Positions 36,215 to 46,116 of a DNA stretch of 64,000 bases are shown one piece after another (the first letter of the stretch is position 1; each line of letters begins with the position of its first letter). Source of the stretch: Pseudomonas sp. R84 (GTDB lineage: Bacteria > Pseudomonadota > Gammaproteobacteria > Pseudomonadales > Pseudomonadaceae); NCBI RefSeq assembly GCF_009834515.1, contig NZ_CP019426.1, positions 248,001 through 312,000 of the forward strand, written 5' to 3'. The notes beneath the pieces were generated by a model, which was not told where the DNA came from, searched no databases, and saw nothing but the letters and a program-made list of their open reading frames with translations. Made by a program: the position numbers and the translations under genes.

Positions 36215-36230
36215 CATTATCTGTGGAAAA

Positions 36231-36291
36231 AGATCGCCTTCGGCAGCTCCTACATGTGATCACTTGTAGGAGCTGCCGAAGGCTGCGATCT
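36231..36291. repeat. REP-type inverted repeat pair
   Basis: AGATCGCCTTCGGCAGCTCC and its complement around TACATGTGATCACTTGTA. Lies between dcyD and tcyJ. Confidence 0.9.
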
Positions 36292-36303
36292 TTTGATCTT
36301 CTG

Positions 36304-37296
36304 TTACAGGAAATCCTTGTAGGCGAACAACGCTGGCGCCCCACCGGTGTGCAGGAAGATGATCGGGCCTTCATCAAAACGCTGACGACCAATCCCATCA
36401 AGCAAACCCGCCATGGCCTTGCCGGTGTACACCGGATCGAGCAACACCGCTTCCTGACTCGCCAGCAACTTCACCGCCGCCAACGTCCCGGCATTCGGCT
36501 CGCCATAACGCGGGCCGAAATATTCATCCCACAGCTCGACCTTGAAACTGGCCGGCAGCTCAATGTCGAGCAGCTCTGCCGTGCGTTCCGCCAGGCCTTG
36601 AACCTTCGGCCGTTGATCCTCTTCACTGCGCGAAACCGTCACGCCGATCACCGGCAATTGTGGCAACACTTCGCTCAACGCCAAGGCCAGACCGCTGTGC
36701 GTCCCGGCGCTGCCCGAGGCCAATACCACCGCAGCGAAATCGCGGCCGGTGTCCTTGATTTGCTCAGCCAGTTCCAGGCCGGCGCGTACGTAACCCAGAG
36801 CACCGAGCGCATTGGAGCCGCCAATCGGCACGAGATACGGTTTCTTGCCATTACTGCGCAACCGAACGGCAAGGGCCGCGAGTTGTTCGTCGGCGTTGTC
36901 GAGGTTGTCGACCAGTTCGACCTTGGCATCGAACAGATCCAGCAGCAGGCGATTGCCGTTGCCGGTGTAGTTGCTATCGTCGGTGCCGAGCGGATTTTCC
37001 AGCAGCGCCACACAACCCAATCCCAGTTTGGCGGCCAGTGCGGCGGTCTGGCGAACGTGGTTCGATTGCAGCGCGCCGGCGGTGATCAGCGTGTCGGCGC
37101 CCTGCGCCAAGGCATCGGCGGCGAGGTATTCGAGCTTGCGCAATTTGTTGCCGCCCATGGCCAGCGGCGTCAGGTCATCGCGTTTGATGTACACCTCGCG
37201 GCCGAGCCAGGTGGACAGGCGTTCGAGTTTTTCCAGCGGCGTCGGGTGGCCGAGCAGGTCGAGACGGGTAAAGCGGTCCAGCTGTTGTTTGATCAT
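36304..37296 (-). CDS. dcyD: D-cysteine desulfhydrase
   Basis: 330 aa. PLP-dependent, Trp-synthase-beta fold: [20 protein letters not shown] with the PLP lysine in GNKLRK, then [11 protein letters not shown], and the glycine-rich [15 protein letters not shown] phosphate loop. It splits D-cysteine into pyruvate, sulfide and ammonia. The ACC-deaminase family looks alike, but the cystine-importer context favours desulfhydrase. The start ATG at 37296 is chosen over a much longer upstream frame, which has no homology. Confidence 0.9.
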   Translation of the reverse strand: MIKQQLDRFTRLDLLGHPTPLEKLERLSTWLGREVYIKRDDLTPLAMGGNKLRKLEYLAADALAQGADTLITAGALQSNHVRQTAALAAKLGLGCVALLENPLGTDDSNYTGNGNRLLLDLFDAKVELVDNLDNADEQLAALAVRLRSNGKKPYLVPIGGSNALGALGYVRAGLELAEQIKDTGRDFAAVVLASGSAGTHSGLALALSEVLPQLPVIGVTVSRSEEDQRPKVQGLAERTAELLDIELPASFKVELWDEYFGPRYGEPNAGTLAAVKLLASQEAVLLDPVYTGKAMAGLLDGIGRQRFDEGPIIFLHTGGAPALFAYKDFL

Positions 37297-37486
37297 GAGT
37301 CCGTACTGGCGGAGGAAGATGAAAGGACTATAGGCACGCGCTTTTACAGGGGCAACCGCCAATCGCTTATAGCCAAATCGAATGAGCCCAGCACTATCGG
37401 TTCTTAATTCGCTCTCCTGACCTTGCCGTAAAGTAGTCGCCGTTGACGCGGCCAGACAGTCCGGCCGCCCCTGAGGAGTCTTTACC

Positions 37487-38413
37487 GTGAGCGAGCGTTC
37501 CAGCCATTGGCAATTGCAGACCATCGTCACTCAACTGCGCAGCGCGCGGGATCAGTGGCGGGCACAGAACGGCCGGGCTTCCGGCGAGCAGGGTGGTCGC
37601 GAGCTACCGTCGCGGGCGGCGATGGCGGAGATTCTTGAAGCGTTGTGCGGCGCGTTGTTCCCGATGCGTCTGGGGCCGGTGGATCTGCGTGAAGAGAGTG
37701 AAGACTTCTACGTCGGCCACACCCTTGATGTTGCACTGAATGCCTTGCTGGCACAGACCCGTCTGGAACTGCGTTACGTCGCCCGTCATAGCGCGCAGGC
37801 CGACACCGAAGTCGAGGCCCGCGCGATCCAGATCGTGCAGGATTTCGCCCTCGCATTGCCGGGCCTGCGCACGCTGCTCGATACCGATGTGCTGGCGGCC
37901 TATCACGGTGATCCGGCGGCGCGCAGTGTTGATGAAGTGCTGCTGTGCTACCCGGGGATTCTGGCGGTGATTCACCATCGCCTGGCGCATCATTTGTATC
38001 GCGCCGGGTTGCCGTTGCTGGCGCGGATCAGTGCGGAAATCGCCCATTCGGCGACCGGTATCGATATCCATCCGGGTGCGCAGATCGGCCGCAGCTTCTT
38101 TATCGATCACGGCACGGGTGTGGTGATCGGCGAGACGGCGATCATTGGTGAGCGCGTGCGGATTTATCAGGCGGTGACGTTGGGCGCCAAACGTTTCCCG
38201 GCGGATGAGGACGGGCAGTTGCAGAAGGGCCATCCGCGTCATCCTATCGTTGAAGACGATGTGGTGATTTATGCCGGGGCGACGATTCTTGGGCGGATCA
38301 CCATTGGCAAGGGTTCGACCATTGGCGGCAACGTGTGGCTGACGCGCAGCGTGCCGGCCGGATGCAATCTGACCCAGGCCAATTTGCAGCACGATGACGG
38401 CACGCAAAAGTAA
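37487..38413 (+). CDS. epsC: Serine O-acetyltransferase EpsC (CysE family)
   Basis: 308 aa. An N-terminal helical domain leads into the left-handed beta helix of hexapeptide repeats: [40 protein letters not shown], and [20 protein letters not shown]. It makes O-acetylserine from serine and acetyl-CoA, the carbon acceptor for sulfide in cysteine synthesis. It is divergent from dcyD. E. coli CysE is shorter at about 273 aa; the longer N-terminus fits the EpsC type. Confidence 0.93.
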   Translation: MSERSSHWQLQTIVTQLRSARDQWRAQNGRASGEQGGRELPSRAAMAEILEALCGALFPMRLGPVDLREESEDFYVGHTLDVALNALLAQTRLELRYVARHSAQADTEVEARAIQIVQDFALALPGLRTLLDTDVLAAYHGDPAARSVDEVLLCYPGILAVIHHRLAHHLYRAGLPLLARISAEIAHSATGIDIHPGAQIGRSFFIDHGTGVVIGETAIIGERVRIYQAVTLGAKRFPADEDGQLQKGHPRHPIVEDDVVIYAGATILGRITIGKGSTIGGNVWLTRSVPAGCNLTQANLQHDDGTQK

Positions 38414-38420
38414 GATCCCA

Positions 38421-38495
38421 TGTAGGAGCTGCCGAAGGCTGCGATCTTTTGATCTACAAAAACCACAGCAAAAGATCGCAGCCTTCGGCAGCTAC
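38421..38495. repeat. REP-type inverted repeat pair after epsC
   Basis: TGTAGGAGCTGCCGAAGGCT and its complement; the right arm is slightly shortened (CAGCTACAG lacks TCC). The rest of the 328-bp gap before betT holds the BetI-like operator and the promoter. Confidence 0.9.
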
Positions 38496-38620
38496 AGGTA
38501 TGGGCATAAGGCCATGTTGCTGTTGAACGAATTCCTCCAAACCCGCGTCATACACCTCCTTGGGCTACTGTAGGAAAACTACCGTCGAGCCCTGCGATTA
38601 GTCCTTACCACCCTATCCAT

Positions 38621-38650
38621 GTTTAACTTGAACGTTCATTCAAGTTAAAC
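38621..38650. promoter_or_regulatory. BetI-like operator upstream of betT
   Basis: Perfect 12-bp arms GTTTAACTTGAA / TTCAAGTTAAAC around CGTTCA. This matches the TetR-type half-site style reported for BetI (TTGAACGTTCATTCAA core). About 92 bp upstream of the betT ATG, so choline is the likely inducer. Assignment by resemblance, not by binding data. Confidence 0.65.
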
Positions 38651-38741
38651 CGGTGGTTCGCTGCCCGCTCACAACAGGAGGCTTGCCTTTGCTGAGTCCG
38701 ATCATTTCAGCCACGTTTCAACCCCGCGAGGTGCACGTTTC

Positions 38742-40742
38742 ATGAGTGCATCGTCTACCCCCGCCAGCGGTCTGGTACGCATGAATCCGCCGGTGTTCTA
38801 TTTCGCCGCGACGGTCATTCTGCTGTTTGGTCTCGTCGTCATTGCCATGCCTGAACAGGCCGGCGCCTGGCTGCTGGAAGCGCAAAACTGGGCGGCCAAT
38901 ACGGTCGGCTGGTACTACATGCTTGCGATGACCCTGTATCTGGTCTTCGTGGTGGTCACCGCCTTATCCGGCTACGGCAAGATAAAACTCGGTGCCGACC
39001 ACGACGAGCCCGAATTCAGTTATCTGTCCTGGGCCGGCATGCTGTTCGCCGCCGGGATCAGCATCACGCTGTTCTTTTTCTGCGTCTCTGAACCGCTGAC
39101 TCATATGCTCCAGCCGCCGCAAGGCGAGGCGGGCACCGCGGATGCGGCGCGTCAGGCAATGCAGATTCTGTTTCTGCACTGGGGCCTGCATGGCTGGGGC
39201 GTGTTCGCCTTTGTCGGTATGGCGCTGGCCTATTTCGCTTACCGCCACAACCTGCCGCTGGCCCTGCGCTCGGCGCTGTATCCGCTGATTGGCAAGCGCA
39301 TCAACGGCCCGATCGGTTACGCGGTGGACGGCTTCGGCATCATTGCCACGGTGTTCGGTCTGGGTGCCGACATGGGCTTTGGGGTGCTGCACCTCAACTC
39401 CGGTCTCGACTACCTGTTCGGCATCGCTCACACCCAGTGGATTCAGGTCGGCCTGATCACCCTGATGATGGGCGCGGCGATCATTGTTGCGGTTTCCGGC
39501 GTCGATAAAGGCGTGCGGGTAATGTCCGACATCAACATGCTGCTGGCCTGTGCGCTGCTGCTGTTTGTGTTGTTCGCCGGGCCTACCCAGCACCTGCTCA
39601 ACACCTTGATCCAGAACATCGGCGATTACCTCGGCGCCTTGCCGATGAAGAGTTTCGACCTCTACGCCTACGATAAACCGAGCGATTGGCTCGGCGGCTG
39701 GACGGTGTTCTATTGGGCCTGGTGGATCGCATGGTCGCCGTTCGTGGGCCTGTTCATCGCGCGGATTTCCCGTGGCCGCACCATCCGTGAATTCGTCTTC
39801 GGCGTGCTGTTGATTCCGCTCGGTTTTACTCTCGCGTGGATGTCGATCTTCGGCAACAGCGCCATCGATCAGGTCCTCAACCACGGCATGAGCGCGCTCG
39901 GCATGTCGGCCCTCGACAACCCGTCGATGAGCATTTACCTGCTGCTGGAAACTTATCCATGGAGCAAAACCGTCATCGCCGTGACGGTGTTTATCAGCTT
40001 CGTGTTCTTCGTCACCTCTGCCGACTCCGGTACCGTGGTGCTCTCGACCCTGTCGGCCAAGGGTGGTAGCCCGGACGAAGACGGGCCGAAATGGCTGCGG
40101 GTGTTCTGGGGGGCGATGACCGCGCTGATCACCAGTGCGCTGCTGTTCTCCGGCAGCATTGATGCGCTGAAATCGGCGGTAGTGCTGACCTCGTTGCCGT
40201 TCTCACTGATTCTGCTGCTGATGATGTGGGGCCTGCACAAGGCGTTCTATCTGGAGTCGCAGAAGCAGATCGCGCAGTTGCATTCGCTGGCACCGGTCTC
40301 CGGTTCGCGGCGCGGCACGGGCGGATGGCGACAGCGCTTGAGTCAGGCTGTGCATTTCCCGTCGCGGGACGAGGTGTACCGCTTCATGGACACCACGGTG
40401 CGCCCGGCGATTGAAGAAGTGACGGCGGTGTTCGTCGAGAAAGGCCTGAACGTGGTCACCCAGCCGGATCCGGCGAATGACAGCGTCAGCCTGGAAATCG
40501 GCCACGGTGATGCGCATCCGTTCATCTATCAGGTGCAGATGCGCGGCTACTTCACGCCGTCGTTCGCGCGTGGCGGGATGGGCTCGAAGCAACTCAACAA
40601 TCGTCGCTACTACCGCGCCGAAGTGCACTTGAGCGAGGGCAGTCAGGACTACGATCTGGTCGGCTATACCAAAGAGCAGATCATCAACGACATCCTCGAT
40701 CAGTACGAACGGCACATGCAGTTCCTGCATCTGGTGCGTTGA
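38742..40742 (+). CDS. betT: BCCT-family choline transporter, BetT-like
   Basis: 666 aa with 12 membrane segments. It has the family aromatic box FYWAWWIAWSPFVGLFIARI (about residues 326-345), the GLGADMGFG region, and a C-terminal cytoplasmic extension of roughly 150 residues typical of osmosensing BetT. It imports choline or a related quaternary amine for glycine betaine. The BetI-like operator upstream supports choline. The bet dehydrogenase genes are not in this window. It has no obvious link to sulfur genes. Confidence 0.88.
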   Translation: MSASSTPASGLVRMNPPVFYFAATVILLFGLVVIAMPEQAGAWLLEAQNWAANTVGWYYMLAMTLYLVFVVVTALSGYGKIKLGADHDEPEFSYLSWAGMLFAAGISITLFFFCVSEPLTHMLQPPQGEAGTADAARQAMQILFLHWGLHGWGVFAFVGMALAYFAYRHNLPLALRSALYPLIGKRINGPIGYAVDGFGIIATVFGLGADMGFGVLHLNSGLDYLFGIAHTQWIQVGLITLMMGAAIIVAVSGVDKGVRVMSDINMLLACALLLFVLFAGPTQHLLNTLIQNIGDYLGALPMKSFDLYAYDKPSDWLGGWTVFYWAWWIAWSPFVGLFIARISRGRTIREFVFGVLLIPLGFTLAWMSIFGNSAIDQVLNHGMSALGMSALDNPSMSIYLLLETYPWSKTVIAVTVFISFVFFVTSADSGTVVLSTLSAKGGSPDEDGPKWLRVFWGAMTALITSALLFSGSIDALKSAVVLTSLPFSLILLLMMWGLHKAFYLESQKQIAQLHSLAPVSGSRRGTGGWRQRLSQAVHFPSRDEVYRFMDTTVRPAIEEVTAVFVEKGLNVVTQPDPANDSVSLEIGHGDAHPFIYQVQMRGYFTPSFARGGMGSKQLNNRRYYRAEVHLSEGSQDYDLVGYTKEQIINDILDQYERHMQFLHLVR

Positions 40743-40765
40743 TCGGCGGCTGGGCGCCGGGACGT

Positions 40766-41026
40766 TTACGACTCGGCGCTCAGCACCATGAACAACACCA
40801 TCGCCGCCATCGGCACGCCGAATACCGCACTGCCAATCGCAATTTCCGAACCTAGCGGCTGGCCCGCATGCACCACTCCCACGGCGCCATTAATCACCGT
40901 CAATGCCAGCCACAGGGCGGCGAAGCCGTAGCCCATGGTCTGGCGGCTGAAGCCGATGCGCTCGCCGATGTACAGCATCAGAGCGAGCAGGACCAGGCCG
41001 AAGAAAATGATGATGGCAGTGTGCAT
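40766..41026 (-). CDS. Small inner-membrane protein of unknown function
   Basis: 86 aa, start MHTAIIIFFGLVLLALML. Three likely membrane helices, no charged pocket. A longer frame extends upstream into a REP element and is rejected. It is convergent with betT; in other pseudomonads small membrane proteins of this sort sit singly. Function unknown. Confidence 0.75.
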   Translation of the reverse strand: MHTAIIIFFGLVLLALMLYIGERIGFSRQTMGYGFAALWLALTVINGAVGVVHAGQPLGSEIAIGSAVFGVPMAAMVLFMVLSAES

Positions 41027-41070
41027 GGCGGGTTCTGTCTGGTGAAGGTGCATTGCCTGAATAATCGCTT

Positions 41071-41161
41071 TCGCGAGCAGGCTCGCTCCCACAATGGATC
41101 TCGGCTGGACATAAATTTTACGTACACAGGAAATCCCTGTGGGAGCGAGCCTGCTCGCGAT
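41071..41161. repeat. REP-type inverted repeat pair
   Basis: TCGCGAGCAGGCTCGCTCCC and its complement about 50 bp apart, between the small membrane protein and the LacI regulator end. Confidence 0.92.
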
Positions 41162-41215
41162 AGGGCCACCTCGGTGTTCTTTAGAGCATAGCCAATCCAG
41201 CCCCCACCATATTCA

Positions 41216-42253
41216 TCAGGTGCTTTCGCGCTCGATGACCTGGCATTGCAGCAGGTTCAGCCGTTGCACCTCGTCGCTCGGCAACACGCCAAGACTTTCC
41301 AATACGCGCGTTGCAGCGAGCACGCCGATCTCCAGCGCCGGTGGTTTGATCGTACTCAGGCTGGGCAGCAGCATCTCGGCGAACGGGTAGTCGCCGAAGC
41401 CAAGAACGGCGCAGTCTTCGGGGATTTTCAAACCCGCGCGTTGCCCGGCAAGCAAGCCGCCGGCGGCGAGGTTGTCGTTGGCGAAGATGATCGCGTCGGG
41501 GCGTGGTGAAGCATTCATCAGGGCGTCCATCGCCTGTTTGCCGGCCTCGAATGGTGCGCGATCAGCGTCCGGGGCGTAGACCCAGGGTTCCAGGCTGGAT
41601 TCTTTTAAAGTCGCTGCGTAACCGTCGCGGCGTTCCAATGCGCTGAAGTCGCCCGCAGCACTGTTCTGCACGAAGGCGATACGTTGATAGCCTTTTTTCA
41701 GCAGATATCTGGCGGCTGTCACGCCCACCTCGAAATGCGAAAAGCCAATCTGCATCGGCTCGCGATCCGGCTGGTAATCCCAGGTTTCAATCACCGGAAT
41801 ATCCGCCTCGGCGATCATCTTTTCCGTGCCGGCACTGTGAAAGTGACTGGTCAGCACCAGCGCCGCTGGCGACCAGCCGAGAAACGCCCGCACCGCATTT
41901 TCCTCCTGCTCGGTGCTGAAGTAACTCGACGCCAGCAACAGTTGATAACCGTGATGGCTGAGCGTGTCGCTGAAGCCTTGAATGGTATTGGCGAAGATCG
42001 GCCCGGAGATGTTCGGGATCACCATGCCGACGATTTTGCCCCGCGCCGAAGCCAGCCCGCCGGCCACCAGATTCGGTACATAGCCCAACTCAGCTACCAC
42101 CGCCGCAATCCGCTCGCGGCGTTCGGGCGAAACCTGATCGGGCTGATTGAAATAGCGCGACACGGTAATCGCTGAAACCCCGGCCTCACGTGCCACCGCA
42201 TTCAGGGTCACGCGTCCGGCGCCACGGCGTTTGCGGGGTTTTTCTTCGCTCAA
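41216..42253 (-). CDS. LacI-family transcriptional regulator
   Basis: 345 aa from a TTG start with AGAAGGA 6-9 nt upstream; a TTG 24 nt earlier is possible. N-terminal HTH VTLNAVAREAGVSAITVSRY with hinge-helix region, then IGMVIP-type sugar-binding-protein core (IFANTIQGFSDTLSHHGYQL, FANDNLAAGGLLAGQ). It is divergent from the TonB receptor/monooxygenase/aldo-keto reductase genes and probably controls them. LacI proteins usually sense sugars or sugar derivatives, so the imported substrate here could be a sulfosugar, sugar sulfonate or similar; this is speculation. Confidence 0.9.
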   Translation of the reverse strand: MSEEKPRKRRGAGRVTLNAVAREAGVSAITVSRYFNQPDQVSPERRERIAAVVAELGYVPNLVAGGLASARGKIVGMVIPNISGPIFANTIQGFSDTLSHHGYQLLLASSYFSTEQEENAVRAFLGWSPAALVLTSHFHSAGTEKMIAEADIPVIETWDYQPDREPMQIGFSHFEVGVTAARYLLKKGYQRIAFVQNSAAGDFSALERRDGYAATLKESSLEPWVYAPDADRAPFEAGKQAMDALMNASPRPDAIIFANDNLAAGGLLAGQRAGLKIPEDCAVLGFGDYPFAEMLLPSLSTIKPPALEIGVLAATRVLESLGVLPSDEVQRLNLLQCQVIEREST

Positions 42254-42459
42254 GAGTCGATCCTTCTTAAAAACCAAATCGCATATAAAAGTAATTTTTC
42301 AGTATTGGACGCTCTATGTGTGGCTTGCCAATACTGTCGATGGTAGCGCTAACAAAGCGCGCTGTCTGCTACTCGCTCGAGCGAATGCCCAAGACACCGA
42401 TTCAGGCGCTGTCGTCGCAGAACGGCAGCGGTTAAGGGCCAATTTCGAGCGGGCAGAGC

Positions 42460-44685
42460 ATGCACAATATTCCTGGGGCGACACACAAACTGGCGCAGTC
42501 GATTCGCGCCGCTGGCTGGTTATTCACGGGATTGGCGGTGCTGCCATTGCCCAACGCATTCGCTGCCGAGAGTAGTGATCAGGAGCCGACGCTCAAATCG
42601 GTGACCGTCACTGCCACGCGCCGCGAAGAGTCACTGCAAAAAGTGCCGGTCGCGGTGTCGGTGATCGACGGCGAACAGCTTGAACGCGATAACCGCAACG
42701 GCGTAGCGAGCATCGTCCAGCAGGTACCGTCGCTGAACTTCCGCACCGGCGCGTCGAACAAGGACACCTCGCTGTTCGTGCGCGGCGTCGGCACGATTTC
42801 CACCTCGCCGGGCGTCGAGCCGACCGTGGCCACGGTGATCGATGGCGTGGTCTACGCGCGTCCCGGCCAATCCACTCTCGACTTGCTGGATCTGGAGCGC
42901 GTCGAAGTATTGCGCGGCCCGCAAGGCACGCTGTTCGGCAAGAATGCCTCGGCCGGCGTGCTCAACATCACCAGCAAAGCACCGACCGCCGAGACCCACG
43001 GTTACATCGACCAGTCGTACTACAGCGGCAACGAAAGCCGCACTCGTTTCGGCATTGGCGGCAGCCTGATTCCGGACACGTTGAAAGGCTCGATCAGCAC
43101 GCTGTTCGGCACCTACGATGGTAACGTCGACAACCAACACAATGGCCAAGAGGTCAACGGTTACAACCATCGTGGCGTGCGCGGCAAACTCGAATTCACC
43201 CCGAATGACGACGTTACCTTCACCCTGATCGCCGACTACATGCAGTCCCATGACGACGGCCCCAACGGTGTGGTCAGCAAGTCGCTGACCCCGGCCTTCG
43301 CCAATGCGCTGAGCCCGGTCAATGCGACTAGCCACAATCGCGATATCAACACCGACACCCGCTCACACGTTGAAGACACCAACAAAGGCCTGTCCGGCCA
43401 GCTCGATTGGCAACTGGGCGATTACACCCTGACGTCGATCACGGCCTGGCGCGGTTGGGACAACACGCAATATCAGGACGGTGACCGTCTCGGCACGATA
43501 ACCGCAGCGTTTCCGGGCACGGCGGACAAGGGCGATCTGGCCTTCGATCAATATTCGCAAGAGCTGCGTCTGGCTTCACCGAAAGGCGAGTTCCTCGAAT
43601 ACGTTGGCGGCCTGTTCTACATGCACGGCAAGGACGAAGAAACCTATCAGCGCACACTGACAACGACCACGCGCACTGACCGCGGCGTCGCTGATTACAG
43701 CACCACCAGCGACAGCTACGCAGCGTTCGGCGAGGCCACCCTGAACTTCACGTCCGACTTTCGCGGTATCGCCGGCTTGCGTTATACCCACGATGATCTC
43801 GAATACGATCACCGCCGCGTTTCGACTTCAGCGACCACCGTCAGCGGCATCCAACCGGCCACCAGCAGTTCCGGTTCTGTCGACGAAGATGGCTGGTCCG
43901 GCCGCCTCGGCGTGCAGTACGACTTGAGCGATACGGTCACCACTTATCTGACCTACTCGCGCGGCTACAAAGGCCCGGCCTACAACGTGTTCTTCAATAT
44001 GCAGCCGCGCGACACCGAAGCGCTGAAACCGGAGACCTCCAACACTTGGGAAGCGGGGATCAAGGCGACGAGCTGGAACAATCGCCTGACCACCAACCTA
44101 GCGGTTTTCCACAGCGACTACGACAACTATCAGGCGAACTTCTTCGACACCGTCGCCGGCCAGGTTGTGACACGTTTGATCAACGCCGGCAGCGTCAGCA
44201 CCGAAGGCGTCGAGCTCGACTACGCCTTGCAGGCCACCCAGCAATTGAAGCTGTCCGGCGCACTCGCCTACACCCGCGCACGGATCGACGAGTTCGCCTG
44301 CCCGGCGGGCGCGGCGGCGTCGTGCAACGTCAACGGCAAACCGCTGCCGTTCAGCCCGGACTGGAAAAGCTACGTGCGCGCCGACTACACGATCCCGCTG
44401 GATAACGGCCTGGATATCGAACTCGGCACCGACTACAGCTGGCAGAGCGAAGTGCAGTACGACATCAGCCAGAACGCCGACACCAAGCAGGGTGCCTACG
44501 GCCTGTGGAACGCCAGCGTCGCGCTGGCCGATTACAGCAATGGCTGGCGCGTGGCGCTGCTGGGCAAGAACCTCACCGATAAGTCCTATTCGCCATTGCT
44601 CGCCAGCGGCGGCAACTACATTTATCGCGCCGTGCCACGGGATGACGAGCGCTACTTCGGCGTGCAACTGCGCAAGGATTTCTGA
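42460..44685 (+). CDS. TonB-dependent outer-membrane receptor (second)
   Basis: 741 aa. Signal peptide to about residue 35 (NAFAAE), TonB-box-like KSVTVTA near 47, plug with VEVLRGPQGTLFGKNASAGV, then a full barrel and terminal Phe (RKDF). It is similar in style to the first receptor (2310), without an STN domain. It starts the operon with the DszA-type monooxygenase 1 nt downstream. The upstream region contains GCATATAAAAGTAATTTTTC (about 42281-42300), only weakly like the sulfur box. Confidence 0.93.
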   Translation: MHNIPGATHKLAQSIRAAGWLFTGLAVLPLPNAFAAESSDQEPTLKSVTVTATRREESLQKVPVAVSVIDGEQLERDNRNGVASIVQQVPSLNFRTGASNKDTSLFVRGVGTISTSPGVEPTVATVIDGVVYARPGQSTLDLLDLERVEVLRGPQGTLFGKNASAGVLNITSKAPTAETHGYIDQSYYSGNESRTRFGIGGSLIPDTLKGSISTLFGTYDGNVDNQHNGQEVNGYNHRGVRGKLEFTPNDDVTFTLIADYMQSHDDGPNGVVSKSLTPAFANALSPVNATSHNRDINTDTRSHVEDTNKGLSGQLDWQLGDYTLTSITAWRGWDNTQYQDGDRLGTITAAFPGTADKGDLAFDQYSQELRLASPKGEFLEYVGGLFYMHGKDEETYQRTLTTTTRTDRGVADYSTTSDSYAAFGEATLNFTSDFRGIAGLRYTHDDLEYDHRRVSTSATTVSGIQPATSSSGSVDEDGWSGRLGVQYDLSDTVTTYLTYSRGYKGPAYNVFFNMQPRDTEALKPETSNTWEAGIKATSWNNRLTTNLAVFHSDYDNYQANFFDTVAGQVVTRLINAGSVSTEGVELDYALQATQQLKLSGALAYTRARIDEFACPAGAAASCNVNGKPLPFSPDWKSYVRADYTIPLDNGLDIELGTDYSWQSEVQYDISQNADTKQGAYGLWNASVALADYSNGWRVALLGKNLTDKSYSPLLASGGNYIYRAVPRDDERYFGVQLRKDF

Positions 44686-44686
44686 G

Positions 44687-46006
44687 ATGAGCAGACAGTT
44701 GAAGCTCGGCGCGTTCCTCATGGCCACCGGGCACCATGTAGCGGCGTGGCGTCATCCGGATGTGCCGGCCAACGCGGGTCTGGATTTCGCCCATTACAAA
44801 CGGCTGGCGCAGATTGCCGAGGCGGCGAAGTTCGATACGTTGTTTGTCGCTGACAGCGTCGCCGCGCCGACCCAACAAATCGCCAGTCGCATGGCGCGTT
44901 CCGATCACTTTGAGCCGTTGACATTGCTCTCGGCGCTGAGTGCAGTGACCGAGCACATCGGCCTGATCGCAACGGCGACTACCAGTTACAACGAGCCGTA
45001 TCACGTGGCGCGCAAATTCGCTTCGCTCGATCACCTGTCGGGTGGCCGCGCGGGGTGGAATCTGGTGACCTCGGACAATGCTTCCGAGGCGCTGAATTTC
45101 GGTCGTGATGAACACATTGGTCATGCCGAACGCTATAGCCGCGCTCGCGAATTTCATCAGGTAGTCACCGGGCTTTGGGATAGTTGGGAGGACGATGCCT
45201 TCATTCGCGACAAGGCCAGCGGAGCGTATTACGATCCTGCGAAGCTGCATGTGCTGGATCACGTCGGCGAACACTTCCGGGTCAAAGGCCCGCTGAACGT
45301 CGCGCGCTCGCCGCAGGGGCAACCGGTAATTGTCCAGGCCGGTTCTTCGGAAACAGGGCGCGAATTGGCGGCGCAGACGGCTGAAGTAGTGTTCACCGCG
45401 CAGACTTCGTTGGCCGGTGCTCAGGCGTTCTACGCCGACCTCAAAGGACGTTTGCCCAAGTACGGGCGCAGTGCCGACTCCGTGAAAATCATGCCCGGGG
45501 TTTTTGTCGTGGTCGGCCGCACCGAAGCCGAAGCGCAGGAAAAGTGTGAAACGTTTCAGCAATTAGTCGAACCTGAGGTTGGCGTCGCCTTGCTTGGGCG
45601 TATGCTGGGCAACTTCGATTTGTCGAAGTACCCGCTGGACGGGCCGTTACCGGAGTTGCCGCTAACCGAAAGCGGTCAGCAGAGCCGGCAGAAACTGCTG
45701 ACTGAATTGGCAGGCCGGGAAAACCTGAGCCTTGCGCAATTGGGTCGCAAGATTGCGGGTGGACGTGGGCATTACAGCCTGGTCGGTACGCCGGAGCAGA
45801 TCGCTGATCGCTTGCAGGAATGGTTCGAACAGGGCGCGGCGGACGGGTTCAACGTGCTGGTACCGCACCTGCCGGGTGGGCTCGAAGACTTCGCCACTGG
45901 CGTGGTCCCGGAACTGCAACGGCGTGGGTTGTTCAGAACGGAGTATGAGGGCCGGACGTTGCGCGAGAACCTTGGCCTGGCCCGACCCGGCAATCGATTT
46001 GTGTAA
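44687..46006 (+). CDS. FMN-dependent monooxygenase, NtaA/SnaA/DszA family (second)
   Basis: 439 aa, ATG 1 nt after the receptor stop. Hallmarks LGAFLMATGHHVAAWRHPD, LSGGRAGWNLVTSDNASEAL, QAGSSETGRELAAQTAEVVF. Same broad family as the gene at 28428 but with different motifs (GHHVAAWRHPD versus GHINHGLWTHPRD), indicating another substrate class, commonly the SnaA/NtaA or alkane-sulfonate side. Being coupled to a TonB receptor suggests it acts on the receptor's cargo. No flavin reductase is next to it. Confidence 0.92.
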   Translation: MSRQLKLGAFLMATGHHVAAWRHPDVPANAGLDFAHYKRLAQIAEAAKFDTLFVADSVAAPTQQIASRMARSDHFEPLTLLSALSAVTEHIGLIATATTSYNEPYHVARKFASLDHLSGGRAGWNLVTSDNASEALNFGRDEHIGHAERYSRAREFHQVVTGLWDSWEDDAFIRDKASGAYYDPAKLHVLDHVGEHFRVKGPLNVARSPQGQPVIVQAGSSETGRELAAQTAEVVFTAQTSLAGAQAFYADLKGRLPKYGRSADSVKIMPGVFVVVGRTEAEAQEKCETFQQLVEPEVGVALLGRMLGNFDLSKYPLDGPLPELPLTESGQQSRQKLLTELAGRENLSLAQLGRKIAGGRGHYSLVGTPEQIADRLQEWFEQGAADGFNVLVPHLPGGLEDFATGVVPELQRRGLFRTEYEGRTLRENLGLARPGNRFV

Positions 46007-46011
46007 CACCC

Positions 46012-46077
46012 TTCGCGAGTAAGCTCGCTCCCACAGGGAAATGCATTCCAAAGGTGGGAGCGAGCTTGCTCGCGAAG
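46012..46077. repeat. REP-type inverted repeat pair
   Basis: TTCGCGAGTAAGCTCGCTCC and its complement-type partner around about 26 bp, located between the monooxygenase and the aldo/keto reductase. Confidence 0.9.
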
Positions 46078-46116
46078 CAGTCGACACCCATTTCAAGACA
46101 GACAAGAGAGGATTCG

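Noticed and set aside
41027..41092. N-terminal extension of the small membrane protein starting MGASLLAK
   Set aside because: This phrase comes from translating the REP element and appears in several unrelated frames in the window (for example 46054 and 48336).
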